Assembly (NCBI RefSeq): GCF_902706035.1 | Contig: NZ_CACSJA010000014.1 | Coordinates: 79,657 to 143,656 of the forward strand | DNA length: 64,000 nt | Reading direction: 5' to 3' | DNA from: Pantoea sp. 18069 | Lineage (GTDB): Bacteria > Pseudomonadota > Gammaproteobacteria > Burkholderiales > Burkholderiaceae_C | Part shown: positions 7,922-17,005 of the stretch, piece by piece | Layout: the number at the start of each line of letters is the position of its first letter | How positions within the stretch are numbered: the stretch's first letter is position 1 | The notes under the pieces: model-generated | The model's database searches: none | What the model saw: only the letters and a program-made list of their open reading frames with translations | Told to the model about the DNA's origin: nothing | Made by a program: the position numbers and the translations under genes

Positions 7922-10579
7922 TCAACGCAACGCCAGGCGCAGTGCCACGACATCCTGCAAGGGATCGGCAACGACTTCAAAGCCAGCGTGCCGAACCAGT
8001 GCCGCCACCCCCCGGTTTTCCGGCAGGCATTGCCCGACGATCTCGGCGGTGCCGCGCTCGCGCAGGTAATCGATCAACTTGTCGAGCAGCCTACGCCCCA
8101 GGCCCTTGCCTTGCCAGTCAGACGCCACCTGGATGGCAAACTCCGCCCGGAAATTGTCGGGATCGCACACGGCCCGCACCTCTGCCACCATGGTCTGGCC
8201 GGCCAACGCGATGAAAGTCATTTCCCGGTCATAGTCGATCTGGCTATAGCGTGCCAGCTCGGAATGCGGCACCTCGCGCCGCATCAGAAAGAAGCGCAAA
8301 CGCATGTCCGCCGGCGCTGCTGCGGCATAAAAGTCCTTCAGCCTCTCACCGTCCTCGGGACGGATGGGTCGCAGCAGCAGCTCCTGACCTGCCAGCGCTA
8401 TACGCTCTTCCAGCGCCGACGGGTACGCACGGATGGCCAGCCGGCTGCCCTCGCCCGCAGCCACCGCCCGCAGCTTGACCCGCGCATCCAATGCCAGCAC
8501 GCCGCGCTCATCGGCGAGCAGCGGGTTGATGTCCAGTTCGGCCAGCCAGGCCAGGTCGCAGGCCATCTGTGAGACTTTTCGCAGCGTGGCCAGCAATGCC
8601 TGCTCGTCCACGGCGGGGCGGCCCCGGTAGCCGGCAAGCAAAGGCCCTATCCTGCTCCTGGCGACCATGTCGCGCGCCAGACTCGCATTGAGCGGCGGCA
8701 GGGCGACCACATGGTCCTTGCGCAACTCGACGGCGGTGCCACCCTCGCCAAACAGCAGGGCCGGGCCGAACACCGCATCGGTGGCAATGCCGACGATCAG
8801 CTCGTAGGCGCCGGGACGCTGGGCCATGGCCTGCACGGTGAAGCCTTGCACCGAGGCCTGGGGCAGCAGGTGCGCCACTTGCGCAAGCATTTTCTCCCCC
8901 GCAGTCCTGACCGATTCGGCAGACACCAGACCGAGCGCCACACCGCCGACATCGGACTTGTGGATGATTTGCGGCGAAACGATTTTCAAGGCAACGGGAT
9001 AGCCGATTCGATTCGCGGCAGAGACCGCCTCTTCCAGGCTGCTGACCTGCATCGTTGCAACCGTGGGAATGCCATAGGCCCGCAGCAGTGCCTGGGCCGA
9101 CGCCCCGTCGAGCCACTCGCGACCGTCGCGCAGGGCCTGCTCGTACAGTGACTGGGCCTGCGCCCGATCCGGCGTGAAATCTTCCAGCGTGGCGGCGGGA
9201 AGTTGTTGCAGGGCTTGCTGATTGCGCGCGTAGTCGAGCCGTTGCAACCATGCCGCCACCGCGCGCTCGGGCGTGTTGTAGGAAGCGATGCCGGCTTTTG
9301 CGCTGGCCTGGCGTGCGGCCTCCACGGTCAAGCCCCCCAGCCAGCAGCTCAGTATCGGCTTGTCCGCCGTCTGCATCAGCGGCAAGCAGGACAAGGCGAT
9401 TTGGCCAGCCGCGACGATGGCCGTGGGCGCATGCATGAAAAGCACGCCATCCACCTCCGGCGCCGCCAGCAGCACACGCAATGCGTCCTGGTAGCGAGCG
9501 ACGGGCGCGTCTCCAATGATGTCAATGGGATTGCCGTGCGACCATGTGGGCGGCAGGCATTGGCTCAAGCTGGCCACGGTCTGCGCGCTCAGGCTGGCAA
9601 GCTTGCCACCCCCCAGCTCCAGCGCGTCGGCCGCCAGCACACCAGCCCCCCCGCCATTGGTGAGGATGGCCAGCCGCTCGCCACGCCAGGGCCGCATATG
9701 CGCCAAGGTCTCCGCCGCATCAAACAGCGCCTCCAGGCTGTCCACGCGCAACATGCCCGCCCGCCTGACGGCGGCGTCAAACACCGCGTCGGAGCCCGCC
9801 AGGGCGCCGGTATGCGATGCGGCGGCCCTGGCGCCAGCGGGCGCACGCCCGGCCTTGACCACGATCACCGGTTTGTTGCGCGAGGCCGCGCGCGCCGCCG
9901 ACATGAATTTTCGTGCATTCTTGATCGATTCCGCGTACAGCAAGATCGCACGCGTGCCCGGATCGCTGGCGAGGTAATCGATCACGTCGCCAAAATCCAC
10001 ATCCACGCTGTCGCCCAACGAGATGAAGTTCGAAAAGCCGATGGCGCGGCTATTGGCCCAGTCGAGCATCGCGGTCGCCAACGCTCCGGACTGGGTGACA
10101 AACGCCAGCGCGCCGGGCAAGGCATTGCCGGGAGCAAAGCTGGCGTTCAGGCCTGCGCCGGGCACCAGTGCGCCAATGCAGTTGGGCCCGAGGATGCGCA
10201 GCAGGTGCGGGCGCGCCGCGTCCAGCATGGCCTGCTCCAGCGAAACGCCGCCTTCAGTCGTCGCCTTCAACCCTGCCGTCAGCACGATGGCGGCGCGTGT
10301 GCCCTTGCGGCCAAGGGCAGCGATCAGCTCCGGCACCGCGGATGCGGGCGTGCAGATCACGGCCAGGTCGGGCGCCTGCGGCAGCGAGGCGATATCGGGC
10401 CAGGCCCGCTCGCCATCGACACGCACATGGCGGCGGTTGACCGCCCAGAGCGGGCCCTTGAAGCCGCCCTGCTTGAGATTGCGCAGCACCAGCAGCCCCA
10501 GGCTGCCCTCGCGGTCGGAAGCACCGATCACCGCCAATGAAGCGGGCTGAAAAATGGCCTCGAGATTGCGAACGCTCAT
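7922..10579 (-). CDS. Pat-like acyl-CoA synthetase (NDP-forming) fused to GNAT acetyltransferase
   Basis: An 885-residue protein, the same length and order as PatZ/Pat protein lysine acetyltransferase. It has an N-terminal CoA-binding Rossmann domain (LAVIGASDREGSLGLLVLRN), a succinyl-CoA ligase-like flavodoxin part with SHTGALAGSD, an ATP-grasp region (GYPVALKIVSPQIIHKSDVGG), and a C-terminal GNAT domain from ~730 with acetyl-CoA loop DWQGKGLGRRLL. In enterics Pat acetylates and silences acetyl-CoA synthetase. The SHTGAL histidine used by ADP-forming synthetases is retained here, so ligase activity is possible. It is last in a phaB-phaC operon (37-bp gap), which suggests a link between acyl-CoA supply and polyhydroxyalkanoate storage. 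Start ATG 10579 is unambiguous. Confidence 0.88.
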   Translation of the reverse strand: MSVRNLEAIFQPASLAVIGASDREGSLGLLVLRNLKQGGFKGPLWAVNRRHVRVDGERAWPDIASLPQAPDLAVICTPASAVPELIAALGRKGTRAAIVLTAGLKATTEGGVSLEQAMLDAARPHLLRILGPNCIGALVPGAGLNASFAPGNALPGALAFVTQSGALATAMLDWANSRAIGFSNFISLGDSVDVDFGDVIDYLASDPGTRAILLYAESIKNARKFMSAARAASRNKPVIVVKAGRAPAGARAAASHTGALAGSDAVFDAAVRRAGMLRVDSLEALFDAAETLAHMRPWRGERLAILTNGGGAGVLAADALELGGGKLASLSAQTVASLSQCLPPTWSHGNPIDIIGDAPVARYQDALRVLLAAPEVDGVLFMHAPTAIVAAGQIALSCLPLMQTADKPILSCWLGGLTVEAARQASAKAGIASYNTPERAVAAWLQRLDYARNQQALQQLPAATLEDFTPDRAQAQSLYEQALRDGREWLDGASAQALLRAYGIPTVATMQVSSLEEAVSAANRIGYPVALKIVSPQIIHKSDVGGVALGLVSAESVRTAGEKMLAQVAHLLPQASVQGFTVQAMAQRPGAYELIVGIATDAVFGPALLFGEGGTAVELRKDHVVALPPLNASLARDMVARSRIGPLLAGYRGRPAVDEQALLATLRKVSQMACDLAWLAELDINPLLADERGVLALDARVKLRAVAAGEGSRLAIRAYPSALEERIALAGQELLLRPIRPEDGERLKDFYAAAAPADMRLRFFLMRREVPHSELARYSQIDYDREMTFIALAGQTMVAEVRAVCDPDNFRAEFAIQVASDWQGKGLGRRLLDKLIDYLRERGTAEIVGQCLPENRGVAALVRHAGFEVVADPLQDVVALRLALR

Positions 10580-10616
10580 GGGAAATCCTTGCAGAAAGTC
10601 AGACCTGCCCCCCGGC

Positions 10617-12368
10617 TTAGCTCAGGTGCACATAAAGCCCGGGCGCCGCCAGGGGCGCGCCATTGAACGCCAGCGCCTTGATCGGTGCGGGCTGGATCAT
10701 TCCCGAAGAGTGGGCGTGCAGCCATTCATGCCAGCGAGGCCACCACGATCCGCGGCGCGCAGGCGTCGCGTCGAACCAATCCTGTGGGTTGTCGAGTACC
10801 TCGCCAGGCGCATGGGAAGCGCAGCGAAAGCCGGCCTGTGAATGCGCAACGGGGCCGGCAGGCGGATTGACGATACCGGCGTTGTGCCCGCCTGCGCTCA
10901 GCACAAAATCCACGGGACCGGACACGAGACCGCTGATCTTGTATACCGATTTCCATGGCGAGACATGGTCGGCCTCGGTGGCGACCAGGAACAGCGGCAC
11001 AGTGATGTCTGCAAGACTGATCGTCTTTCCCGCAATACGGTAACGCCCTTCCGCCAGGTCATTGTGCAGGTAAAGGCGGCGCAGGTATTCGCTGTGCATG
11101 CGTTGCGGCATGCGCGTGGCATCGGCATTCCAGGCACGCATGGCCGTCATCGGCGTATGCGCACCCATCAGGTACTCATGCACCAGCTTGGACCAGACCA
11201 GGTCCTTGGAACGGATCAGCGCAAAGGCGCCCGCCATTTGCCGGCCGTCGAGATAGCCACGCTCGGACATCAGATCCTCGAGGAAAGATATCTGGCTTTC
11301 GTCGATGAACAGGCCCAATTCACCGGGTTCATGAAAATCAGTCTGCGCCGCCAGCAGCGTCAGTGTCTTGAATGGGTGGCAACCCCTGCCGCTCAAGGCT
11401 GCCGAGGCAATGGCCAGCAGCGTGCCGCCCAGGCAGTAACCCATTGCATGGATGAGGGCCTGCGGTCGAATCAACTGTATCGCCTGGATGGCTTCCATCA
11501 CGCCGCACTCCAGATAGTCGTCCAGGCCCAGGTTGCGGTCATCCCCGTCAGGGTTTTTCCAGGACACCATGAAAACGGTATGCCCCTGTTCAACCAGATA
11601 GCCGGCCAGGGAGTCATTGGGCGTCAGGTCAAGAATGTAGTATTTCATGATCCACGACGGAATAATGACGACCGGCTCCCTATGGACATTGGCCGTGGCA
11701 GGCTCGTACTGGATGAGCTCAATCAACCGGTTCTTGAATACGACCTTCCCCGGTGTCAGCGCCACCGCCTGGCCCGGCAGGAACTTCTCGACACCGCGTG
11801 GTTTTCCATCGCCCAGCACGGCCAGTGCATCACGCCACCAATTGGAAAATCCATTGACCAGATTTTCACCACCCGTGGTCAGCGTCTTCTGCAGCACCCG
11901 GGGATTGGTCGCGATGAAATTCGAAGGTGACCAGATATCCAGCCACTGGCGCGTGGTGAATGCCGCCACCTCCTCATGGTGCCGGGACACGCCTCGAACG
12001 CCGGTCATGGCCTCGGCCCACCACTGGTCCTGCAGCAAGAACGCCTGGGCCAGGGAATTGAACGGCGGCTGGCTCCAGTCGCTTCGCACAAAGCGCTTGT
12101 CCCGCGGCGTTGGCGCAAGCTTTGGAGCGCTCTCGTCCTGCCAGGACTGCGCGGCATACTGCAGCCAAACCAGCGACTTCGACACGGCACTGAAGAGCAG
12201 ATCGACCTGCTTGGACGGTGAAAGCAATAGATGGTTGAACCAGTCGGCATAGGCCAGGCTCACCGAGACAGGCGAGACTCCATGGGACAGGCGGGCCAGC
12301 CAGCGATGCAGCGCAAGCTCTGTCGGGACCTGTTCATGCCCCCGGGGGGACAAACTGGAAAGCATCAT
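10617..12368 (-). CDS. phaC: Poly(3-hydroxyalkanoate) polymerase, class I-like
   Basis: A 583-residue PHA synthase that polymerises (R)-3-hydroxyacyl-CoA on the granule surface. The N-terminal PhaC domain (WLDIWSPSNFIATNP) precedes an alpha/beta hydrolase core with the lipase-like box GYCLGG (nucleophile Cys312). The catalytic Asp lies in VATEADHVSPW and the His in SAGGHNAGIVNPP. ATG 12368 follows AGGGA at a good distance; the longer TTG frame was rejected. It lies between phaB upstream and the Pat-like gene downstream. Fragments such as SLVWLQYAAQ and the length fit class I, but the divergence from common PhaC suggests a second synthase (PhaC2 type). Confidence 0.92.
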   Translation of the reverse strand: MMLSSLSPRGHEQVPTELALHRWLARLSHGVSPVSVSLAYADWFNHLLLSPSKQVDLLFSAVSKSLVWLQYAAQSWQDESAPKLAPTPRDKRFVRSDWSQPPFNSLAQAFLLQDQWWAEAMTGVRGVSRHHEEVAAFTTRQWLDIWSPSNFIATNPRVLQKTLTTGGENLVNGFSNWWRDALAVLGDGKPRGVEKFLPGQAVALTPGKVVFKNRLIELIQYEPATANVHREPVVIIPSWIMKYYILDLTPNDSLAGYLVEQGHTVFMVSWKNPDGDDRNLGLDDYLECGVMEAIQAIQLIRPQALIHAMGYCLGGTLLAIASAALSGRGCHPFKTLTLLAAQTDFHEPGELGLFIDESQISFLEDLMSERGYLDGRQMAGAFALIRSKDLVWSKLVHEYLMGAHTPMTAMRAWNADATRMPQRMHSEYLRRLYLHNDLAEGRYRIAGKTISLADITVPLFLVATEADHVSPWKSVYKISGLVSGPVDFVLSAGGHNAGIVNPPAGPVAHSQAGFRCASHAPGEVLDNPQDWFDATPARRGSWWPRWHEWLHAHSSGMIQPAPIKALAFNGAPLAAPGLYVHLS

Positions 12369-12520
12369 CGGACATCCCTTTCGGTGGTGGCAAACACTTG
12401 AACCGAATACTTTCAACCGCGCCGCAGGCTTGACCTAGGCCGTATCAACGAGCAGCCCGCGACGGCCTGACCCTGCCGGCTGTGGCGCAGCGACGGCGGA
12501 AATGGCGGGTCGGCGCCGGG

Positions 12521-13270
12521 TCAGTACATATGCTGACCTCCATTGATCGACAGGTCGGCCCCCGTGACAAAGCCCGCGTGCTCCGAAGCGAGGTAAGCGA
12601 CCAGTTCCGCAACCTCCACCGGATCGCCGAGCCGGCCTACCGGAATCTCGGGGAGGATTCGCTGCTCCATCACGTCGGGCGGCACCTTCTCGGTCATGCG
12701 CGTTCTCAGGTAGCCAGGCGAGACCGTATTGACAGTGATATGTCTGCCGGAAAACTCCATCGCCAGCGATTTCGTGAAGCCATGAATGCCCGCCTTCGAT
12801 GCCGCGTAGTTGGCTTGACCAAAAGCGCCGCGCTGTCCATTCACGGACGATATATTGATGATGCGCCCCCACCCAAGCGACAGCATGTCCTCTATGACCT
12901 GCTTTGTCATGTTGAACATAGAATCGAGGTTGGTTCGAATCACCGAATCCCACATATGCGGCGTCATTTTCCGGAAACTCGCATCCATGGTGATTCCCGC
13001 GTTATTCACCAGCACCGAAATGGGACCATATTGACGACGAATGGACTCCACGGCAACGACGCAGGAATCAAAATGTGCGACGTCCACCTCGACCGCAGCG
13101 AAGTCATAGCCCAGCCTCTTTTGCGCCTGCGACCAGACGGCGACATGCTTGTTTCCTGGAGAATGCAGGGGAATGACAGCAAATCCGCCGTCTGCCAGTC
13201 GCCGGCAAGTGGCCTCACCCAGGCCTCCCGTTCCACCGGTGACCACGGCGATACGCTGTGTCTTTGCCAT
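12521..13270 (-). CDS. phaB: Acetoacetyl-CoA reductase
   Basis: A 249-residue short-chain dehydrogenase close to PhaB, which reduces acetoacetyl-CoA to (R)-3-hydroxybutyryl-CoA with NADPH to feed PhaC. The cofactor motif TGGTGGLG is near residue 15, NNAGIT follows in the middle, and the catalytic Ser-Tyr-Lys set is NISSVNGQRGAFGQANYAAS then KAG. The tail GADLSINGGQHMY is characteristic. ATG 13270 has AAGGAA seven bases upstream; a TTG 15 bases earlier was rejected. It is the first gene of phaB-phaC-pat. No phaA thiolase is in the window. Confidence 0.92.
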   Translation of the reverse strand: MAKTQRIAVVTGGTGGLGEATCRRLADGGFAVIPLHSPGNKHVAVWSQAQKRLGYDFAAVEVDVAHFDSCVVAVESIRRQYGPISVLVNNAGITMDASFRKMTPHMWDSVIRTNLDSMFNMTKQVIEDMLSLGWGRIINISSVNGQRGAFGQANYAASKAGIHGFTKSLAMEFSGRHITVNTVSPGYLRTRMTEKVPPDVMEQRILPEIPVGRLGDPVEVAELVAYLASEHAGFVTGADLSINGGQHMY

Positions 13271-13744
13271 AGAAAATTCCTTCAAGACGTATAGTTGATT
13301 TCACATTCCCTGTGGAATTCAATCGCTTCTTGTTGCCGGCATTTCAGTGAAGCGAACGAAAACCATTGCTTCGCGATTCAATACCAAGCGAAGACACCGC
13401 CACCGGCAAACGACCCGCTCGCAATCCGCCCTGTTCTTTTTTCATCCGCCAGGATCACGGATAATCCATCCTCCGATGCAATGCCATTTTGCATCCCGGA
13501 AAAAATGCCGTGGCCTCCTGCAGCGCTCGGTCTGCCGTAGGACTATCTACCTATGGGGAAGAATATCCAGTGCTTGATTCCGTCCACTGAATTCTCCCAG
13601 GCAGATAGCGGGCAGCAGCGCAGGCTTCTTTCGCAGTGGCGTTGCGTTCGGGCTCCTTGGCACGCTCAGCGGAAATACCGCGCGCATTCCTGAACAGCTG
13701 CAGCGTGCCGGACGCACAGACCCAGCAATCCGCTCCAGGCGCTG
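13271..13744. other. Intergenic region upstream of phaB
   Basis: About 470 bp between the phaB start and the msrA stop. It should hold the pha operon promoter. No open frame resembles a known protein, and I see no convincing hairpin or promoter hexamer pair. Confidence 0.35.
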
Positions 13745-14506
13745 TTACCTGGGCCTTGCCAGGACCAGGGCGGGCTCGGACCGATACCGGTCGGGGAAAA
13801 TCCTCTTCAACGCGCCGAGCTTGGGCAGGTCATTGACGACGACGTAGGGATGGCCTGGATTGCGGGTCAGAAAATCCTGATGGTAGGTTTCCGCCGAATA
13901 GAACACCCGATCGGCTTCGATCCTGGTCACGATCGCCGCCTCGAATGCGCGCCCCTGATTGAGCTGCGCGATATAGGCCTTGGCAGTGCGCTCCTGTTCG
14001 TCGCTCCGTGGAAAGATCGCCGAGCGGTACTGCGTCCCCCTGTCCGGCCCCTGCCGGTTCAACTGCGTAGGATCGTGGGCGACCGAGAAGAAGATCTGCA
14101 GGATCTGCGCGTAGCTGACTTGGCGCGGGTCGAAGGTGATCTGCACAGCTTCCGCATGTCCTGTCGTTCCAGACCCGACAACCTCGTAGACGGCCGTCTT
14201 CTTCTCGCCGCCGGCATAGCCGGAGACTGCATTGGCGACGCCCTTGACGTGCTGGAAAACGCCCTGCACTCCCCAGAAACAGCCGCCGGCAAGCACGGCG
14301 ACCTCGGAGGCCGGTAGATCCCTGGGCGCTGCGCCGGACGGGAAAGGCGGGAGGGCCCGCGCCTTGCTCGACGCCGCTGCGCCATTCCAGAAGGTGGCGC
14401 CAAACGCCGTGGCGACGACAGCGCCTATGGCCAGCACCGCACGCCGCCGCGGTGCGGCGAGTTCGGGCTGGACCAGCCCGCCGGAAGATGTCTTAAATGG
14501 GTTCAT
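13745..14506 (-). CDS. msrA: Peptide methionine (S)-S-oxide reductase with export signal
   Basis: A 253-residue MsrA. The N-terminus has RRR at 20-22 followed by AVLAIGAVVATAFGATF, a Tat-like or membrane-anchoring signal, so the enzyme likely works outside the cytoplasm. The catalytic core starts VAVLAGGCFWGVQGVF with nucleophile Cys76, and SGYAGG, GHAEAVQITFDP and the YHQDFLTRNPGHPY region follow. There is no second cysteine in the chain, so the usual resolving Cys is missing and recycling must use an external thiol. It is third in an operon after dipZ (15-bp gap), whose thioredoxin domain is the obvious reductant. ATG 14506 is the start. Confidence 0.93.
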   Translation of the reverse strand: MNPFKTSSGGLVQPELAAPRRRAVLAIGAVVATAFGATFWNGAAASSKARALPPFPSGAAPRDLPASEVAVLAGGCFWGVQGVFQHVKGVANAVSGYAGGEKKTAVYEVVGSGTTGHAEAVQITFDPRQVSYAQILQIFFSVAHDPTQLNRQGPDRGTQYRSAIFPRSDEQERTAKAYIAQLNQGRAFEAAIVTRIEADRVFYSAETYHQDFLTRNPGHPYVVVNDLPKLGALKRIFPDRYRSEPALVLARPR

Positions 14507-14521
14507 GATTTCGCTCCCGTA

Positions 14522-16342
14522 TCAACCAAACGTGAAGGCAAAGACCTGGGCACCCGGGTCAAGGAATCGGATCTCGAATGTGCGGTCCCTGATCGGACCG
14601 GCCTGGCGTATGAGCTGGTACAGCCGCTGTCCTTCGACCACGCCAGTACCGTCGGCGCCGATGTCCACGCCATGGCTGTCACCCGGTGCGGCGCCGTCGA
14701 TCGTGACCTGGAAACGCACGGGTTTGCCGTCTGCCCCAGGCCCGAGCACGAGGTGCAGGTCGCGTGCATGGAACCGGTAGGCAACCGCACCCGCGCTCTT
14801 GTTCGACTCGGCGTGTTCGGGCCGCACGGTCCAATCGCCGGCAAGCCCCCATTCGTTCAACCGCGGCGTACCGACCGTATAGGTGTGGGGAGCATCCGCA
14901 ACCAGTCCGCCCGGCGAGATGAAGTTCTCGGCCTTCTGGTGGCCCAGGTAGGTTTCCGGTGAACGGACATTGGCCATATCCGGTGCTTGCGCGACACCCT
15001 CCGCATCGACGGTAACGAGATCCAGGGGCGTTGCCGCCGTGCTTGCAGCCTCCGCCAGCAACTGCTGTATCACCCGCTCGGACTGCGCATAGCTGCCTTC
15101 ACCGAAGTGGTGATGGCGGACCCGCCCCTGCGCATCGATGAAGTAGTGTGCCGGCCAGTAGCGGTTGCGGAATGCCCGCCAGATGGCGTAGTCGTTGTCC
15201 ACCGCGATCGGGTAGCCGACCTGGAGATCCCTGGCCGCCTTGCGAACGTTTGCGATGTTCTTCTCGAAGGCGAACTCGGGCGTGTGCACACCGATGACCA
15301 CGAGACCCTGGTCCTTGTACTTCTGCGCCCAGGCCCGGACATAAGGCAGCGTGCGCAGGCAGTTGATGCACGAGTAGGTCCAGAAGTCGACCAGCACCAC
15401 CTTCCCGCGCAAGGACTCCATCGTCAAGGGCGGGGAATTGAGCCATTCCACCGCGCCGCCCAGGCTGGGCCGGGTGGATTCGACGGGCAGATTCGCGACG
15501 CCGCCCTGGGCGGACATCGCCGTGCTGCCGGACATGGCCGTGGTGGCGACCATCATGGCATTGGAGCCCGCCATCATCGCGGTGGAGCCAGGCCCCGCCT
15601 CGATAGCTTCGTCTGCGGCTTGCGGCTTGATCCTGTCAATGAGCGCCTGTTCGACGGTCGATGTGGTGCCGAGTGACAGCCGCGCCAGTACGTCCGTGTC
15701 GAGGCCGAGCGCAATGGCGGCGACGCTGCCCAGCAGCGCGACCCCCAGGCCGCGCCGTATCCACTCACCGGCACCCAAGGATTTCTTCATCGCCGTGAAA
15801 ATACGTCCGCCCACCGTCAGCGCCGCAGCCAGGGAGGTTGCCGCACCCGCCGCGTAGGCGAGCAGCAAGAGCGAGGTCTGTGCATTGGCGCCGTTCAGCG
15901 CCGCGCCCGTCAGCACCAGGCCCAGGATCGGTCCGGCACAGGGCGCCCACAGCAAGCCCGTGGCGACGCCGAGGAGCACCGAGGAGACGAACGACGGGTT
16001 CGGGTCGCGTCCGGCCGATTGCGACAGCCGGTGCCCCGCCGCCACCAGCGGCCGGGTCAGCGTATCGGCCAGGCGCGGAACCAGCAGGCTCAGGCCGAAG
16101 AAGGCCATCAGCACCAGGGCCGCGATGCGCCCGTATTGATTGGCTTGCACTGCCCAGCCGCCGCCCACGGCAGCGAGCGACGCCACGGCCGCAAAGGTCA
16201 GTGCCATGCCGGCAAGCAAAGGCAGTGCGCTCTGGACGAAAGGCTTGTCCGCGCGCGCGAACACGAAGGGCAGGACAGGAAGAATGCAAGGGCTGACAAT
16301 GGTCAGCACCCCACCGAGGTAGGCAATGATGAGAAGGGTCAT
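14522..16342 (-). CDS. DipZ-like CcdA/DsbD membrane reductase fused to a thioredoxin-like domain
   Basis: A 606-residue inner-membrane electron carrier. Residues ~1-215 form a CcdA/DsbD-type membrane unit with paired cysteines C19 (VSPCILPVLPF) and C135 (WAPCAGPILG). A linker (252-280) is rich in Met and Ala/Ser/Thr (Met256, 257, 263, 264, 270, 276). A periplasmic TlpA-like thioredoxin domain carries CINC (C325-C328). A C-terminal domain of the DipZ type completes it. It should carry cytoplasmic thioredoxin electrons to periplasmic targets. It sits between msrB (40-bp gap) and msrA (15 bp), so methionine sulfoxide reductases are the likely clients. The start was placed at MTLLIIAYLGG, directly before TM1. 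Confidence 0.9.
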   Translation of the reverse strand: MTLLIIAYLGGVLTIVSPCILPVLPFVFARADKPFVQSALPLLAGMALTFAAVASLAAVGGGWAVQANQYGRIAALVLMAFFGLSLLVPRLADTLTRPLVAAGHRLSQSAGRDPNPSFVSSVLLGVATGLLWAPCAGPILGLVLTGAALNGANAQTSLLLLAYAAGAATSLAAALTVGGRIFTAMKKSLGAGEWIRRGLGVALLGSVAAIALGLDTDVLARLSLGTTSTVEQALIDRIKPQAADEAIEAGPGSTAMMAGSNAMMVATTAMSGSTAMSAQGGVANLPVESTRPSLGGAVEWLNSPPLTMESLRGKVVLVDFWTYSCINCLRTLPYVRAWAQKYKDQGLVVIGVHTPEFAFEKNIANVRKAARDLQVGYPIAVDNDYAIWRAFRNRYWPAHYFIDAQGRVRHHHFGEGSYAQSERVIQQLLAEAASTAATPLDLVTVDAEGVAQAPDMANVRSPETYLGHQKAENFISPGGLVADAPHTYTVGTPRLNEWGLAGDWTVRPEHAESNKSAGAVAYRFHARDLHLVLGPGADGKPVRFQVTIDGAAPGDSHGVDIGADGTGVVEGQRLYQLIRQAGPIRDRTFEIRFLDPGAQVFAFTFG

Positions 16343-16382
16343 GATCTGCTCTGTGGCGATGTCGTGAGACGGGATGGGACCG

Positions 16383-16892
16383 TCAGGCCGGGCCAGGCTT
16401 GAAACCCAGGGCGACACCGTTCATGCAGTAGCGCAGGCCGGTGGGTTTCGGTCCGTCGTTGAACACATGGCCGAGGTGCCCGCCGCAGTGTGCGCACAAG
16501 ACTTCGGTGCCGTAGAACGGGTTGGCCGTTTCGGAGAGCTCGAGCACCGCGTTCGGCAAGGCCTGCCAGAAGCTCGGCCAGCCCGTGCCGCTGTCGAACT
16601 TGGCGCTGGCGTTGAACAGGTCGGCCTGGCAACCGGCGCAGGTGAACCGGCCTGGCCGATGCTCGCCATTCAGCGCACTGGTGAAGGGACGTTCGGTCTG
16701 CCCCTTGCGCAGGGTCGCATACTGCGGCGGCGTCAACAGCTTGCGCCACTCTTCGTCCGTGCGGGTCACGGCAAAGCTTCTCCGGTTCGCCGCGCCAGCC
16801 GAGCGCAGTCCCGGGTTGAACAAGCTGGCCATGCCGTAGAAAAGCGTGGCGCCGCCGGCTGCGATGAACACGCGTTTGCTTGTGTGGATCAT
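16383..16892 (-). CDS. msrB: Peptide methionine (R)-S-oxide reductase with N-terminal signal/anchor
   Basis: A 169-residue MsrB. The N-terminal hydrophobic stretch VFIAAGGATLFYGMASLF acts as a signal or anchor. Zinc ligands are C85/C88 (CAGC) and C133/C136 (CAHC), and the catalytic C156 is in GLRYCMNG. The segment KFDSGTGWPSFW has no Cys where many MsrB proteins carry the resolving one, so this is a one-Cys type. ATG 16892 follows AGGA and begins just before the signal. It is co-oriented with the sensor kinase upstream (113-bp gap) and dipZ downstream. Together with MsrA it would repair both sulfoxide epimers of envelope proteins. Confidence 0.93.
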   Translation of the reverse strand: MIHTSKRVFIAAGGATLFYGMASLFNPGLRSAGAANRRSFAVTRTDEEWRKLLTPPQYATLRKGQTERPFTSALNGEHRPGRFTCAGCQADLFNASAKFDSGTGWPSFWQALPNAVLELSETANPFYGTEVLCAHCGGHLGHVFNDGPKPTGLRYCMNGVALGFKPGPA

Positions 16893-17005
16893 GTCGAGTT
16901 CCTGGTGATGGAGATGGATGTTTTGGGATGTGCGAGGCCTTCGCGGCGTGCCCGAAAGGCGTCGCGCTGGTCGGTGTGGAAAGAGAAATGGGAAGCCGCG
17001 CCGCG

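Noticed and set aside
12521..13285. Longer phaB using a TTG start
   Set aside because: ATG 13270 has AAGGAA at correct spacing and gives the family-standard MAKTQRIAVVTGG start.
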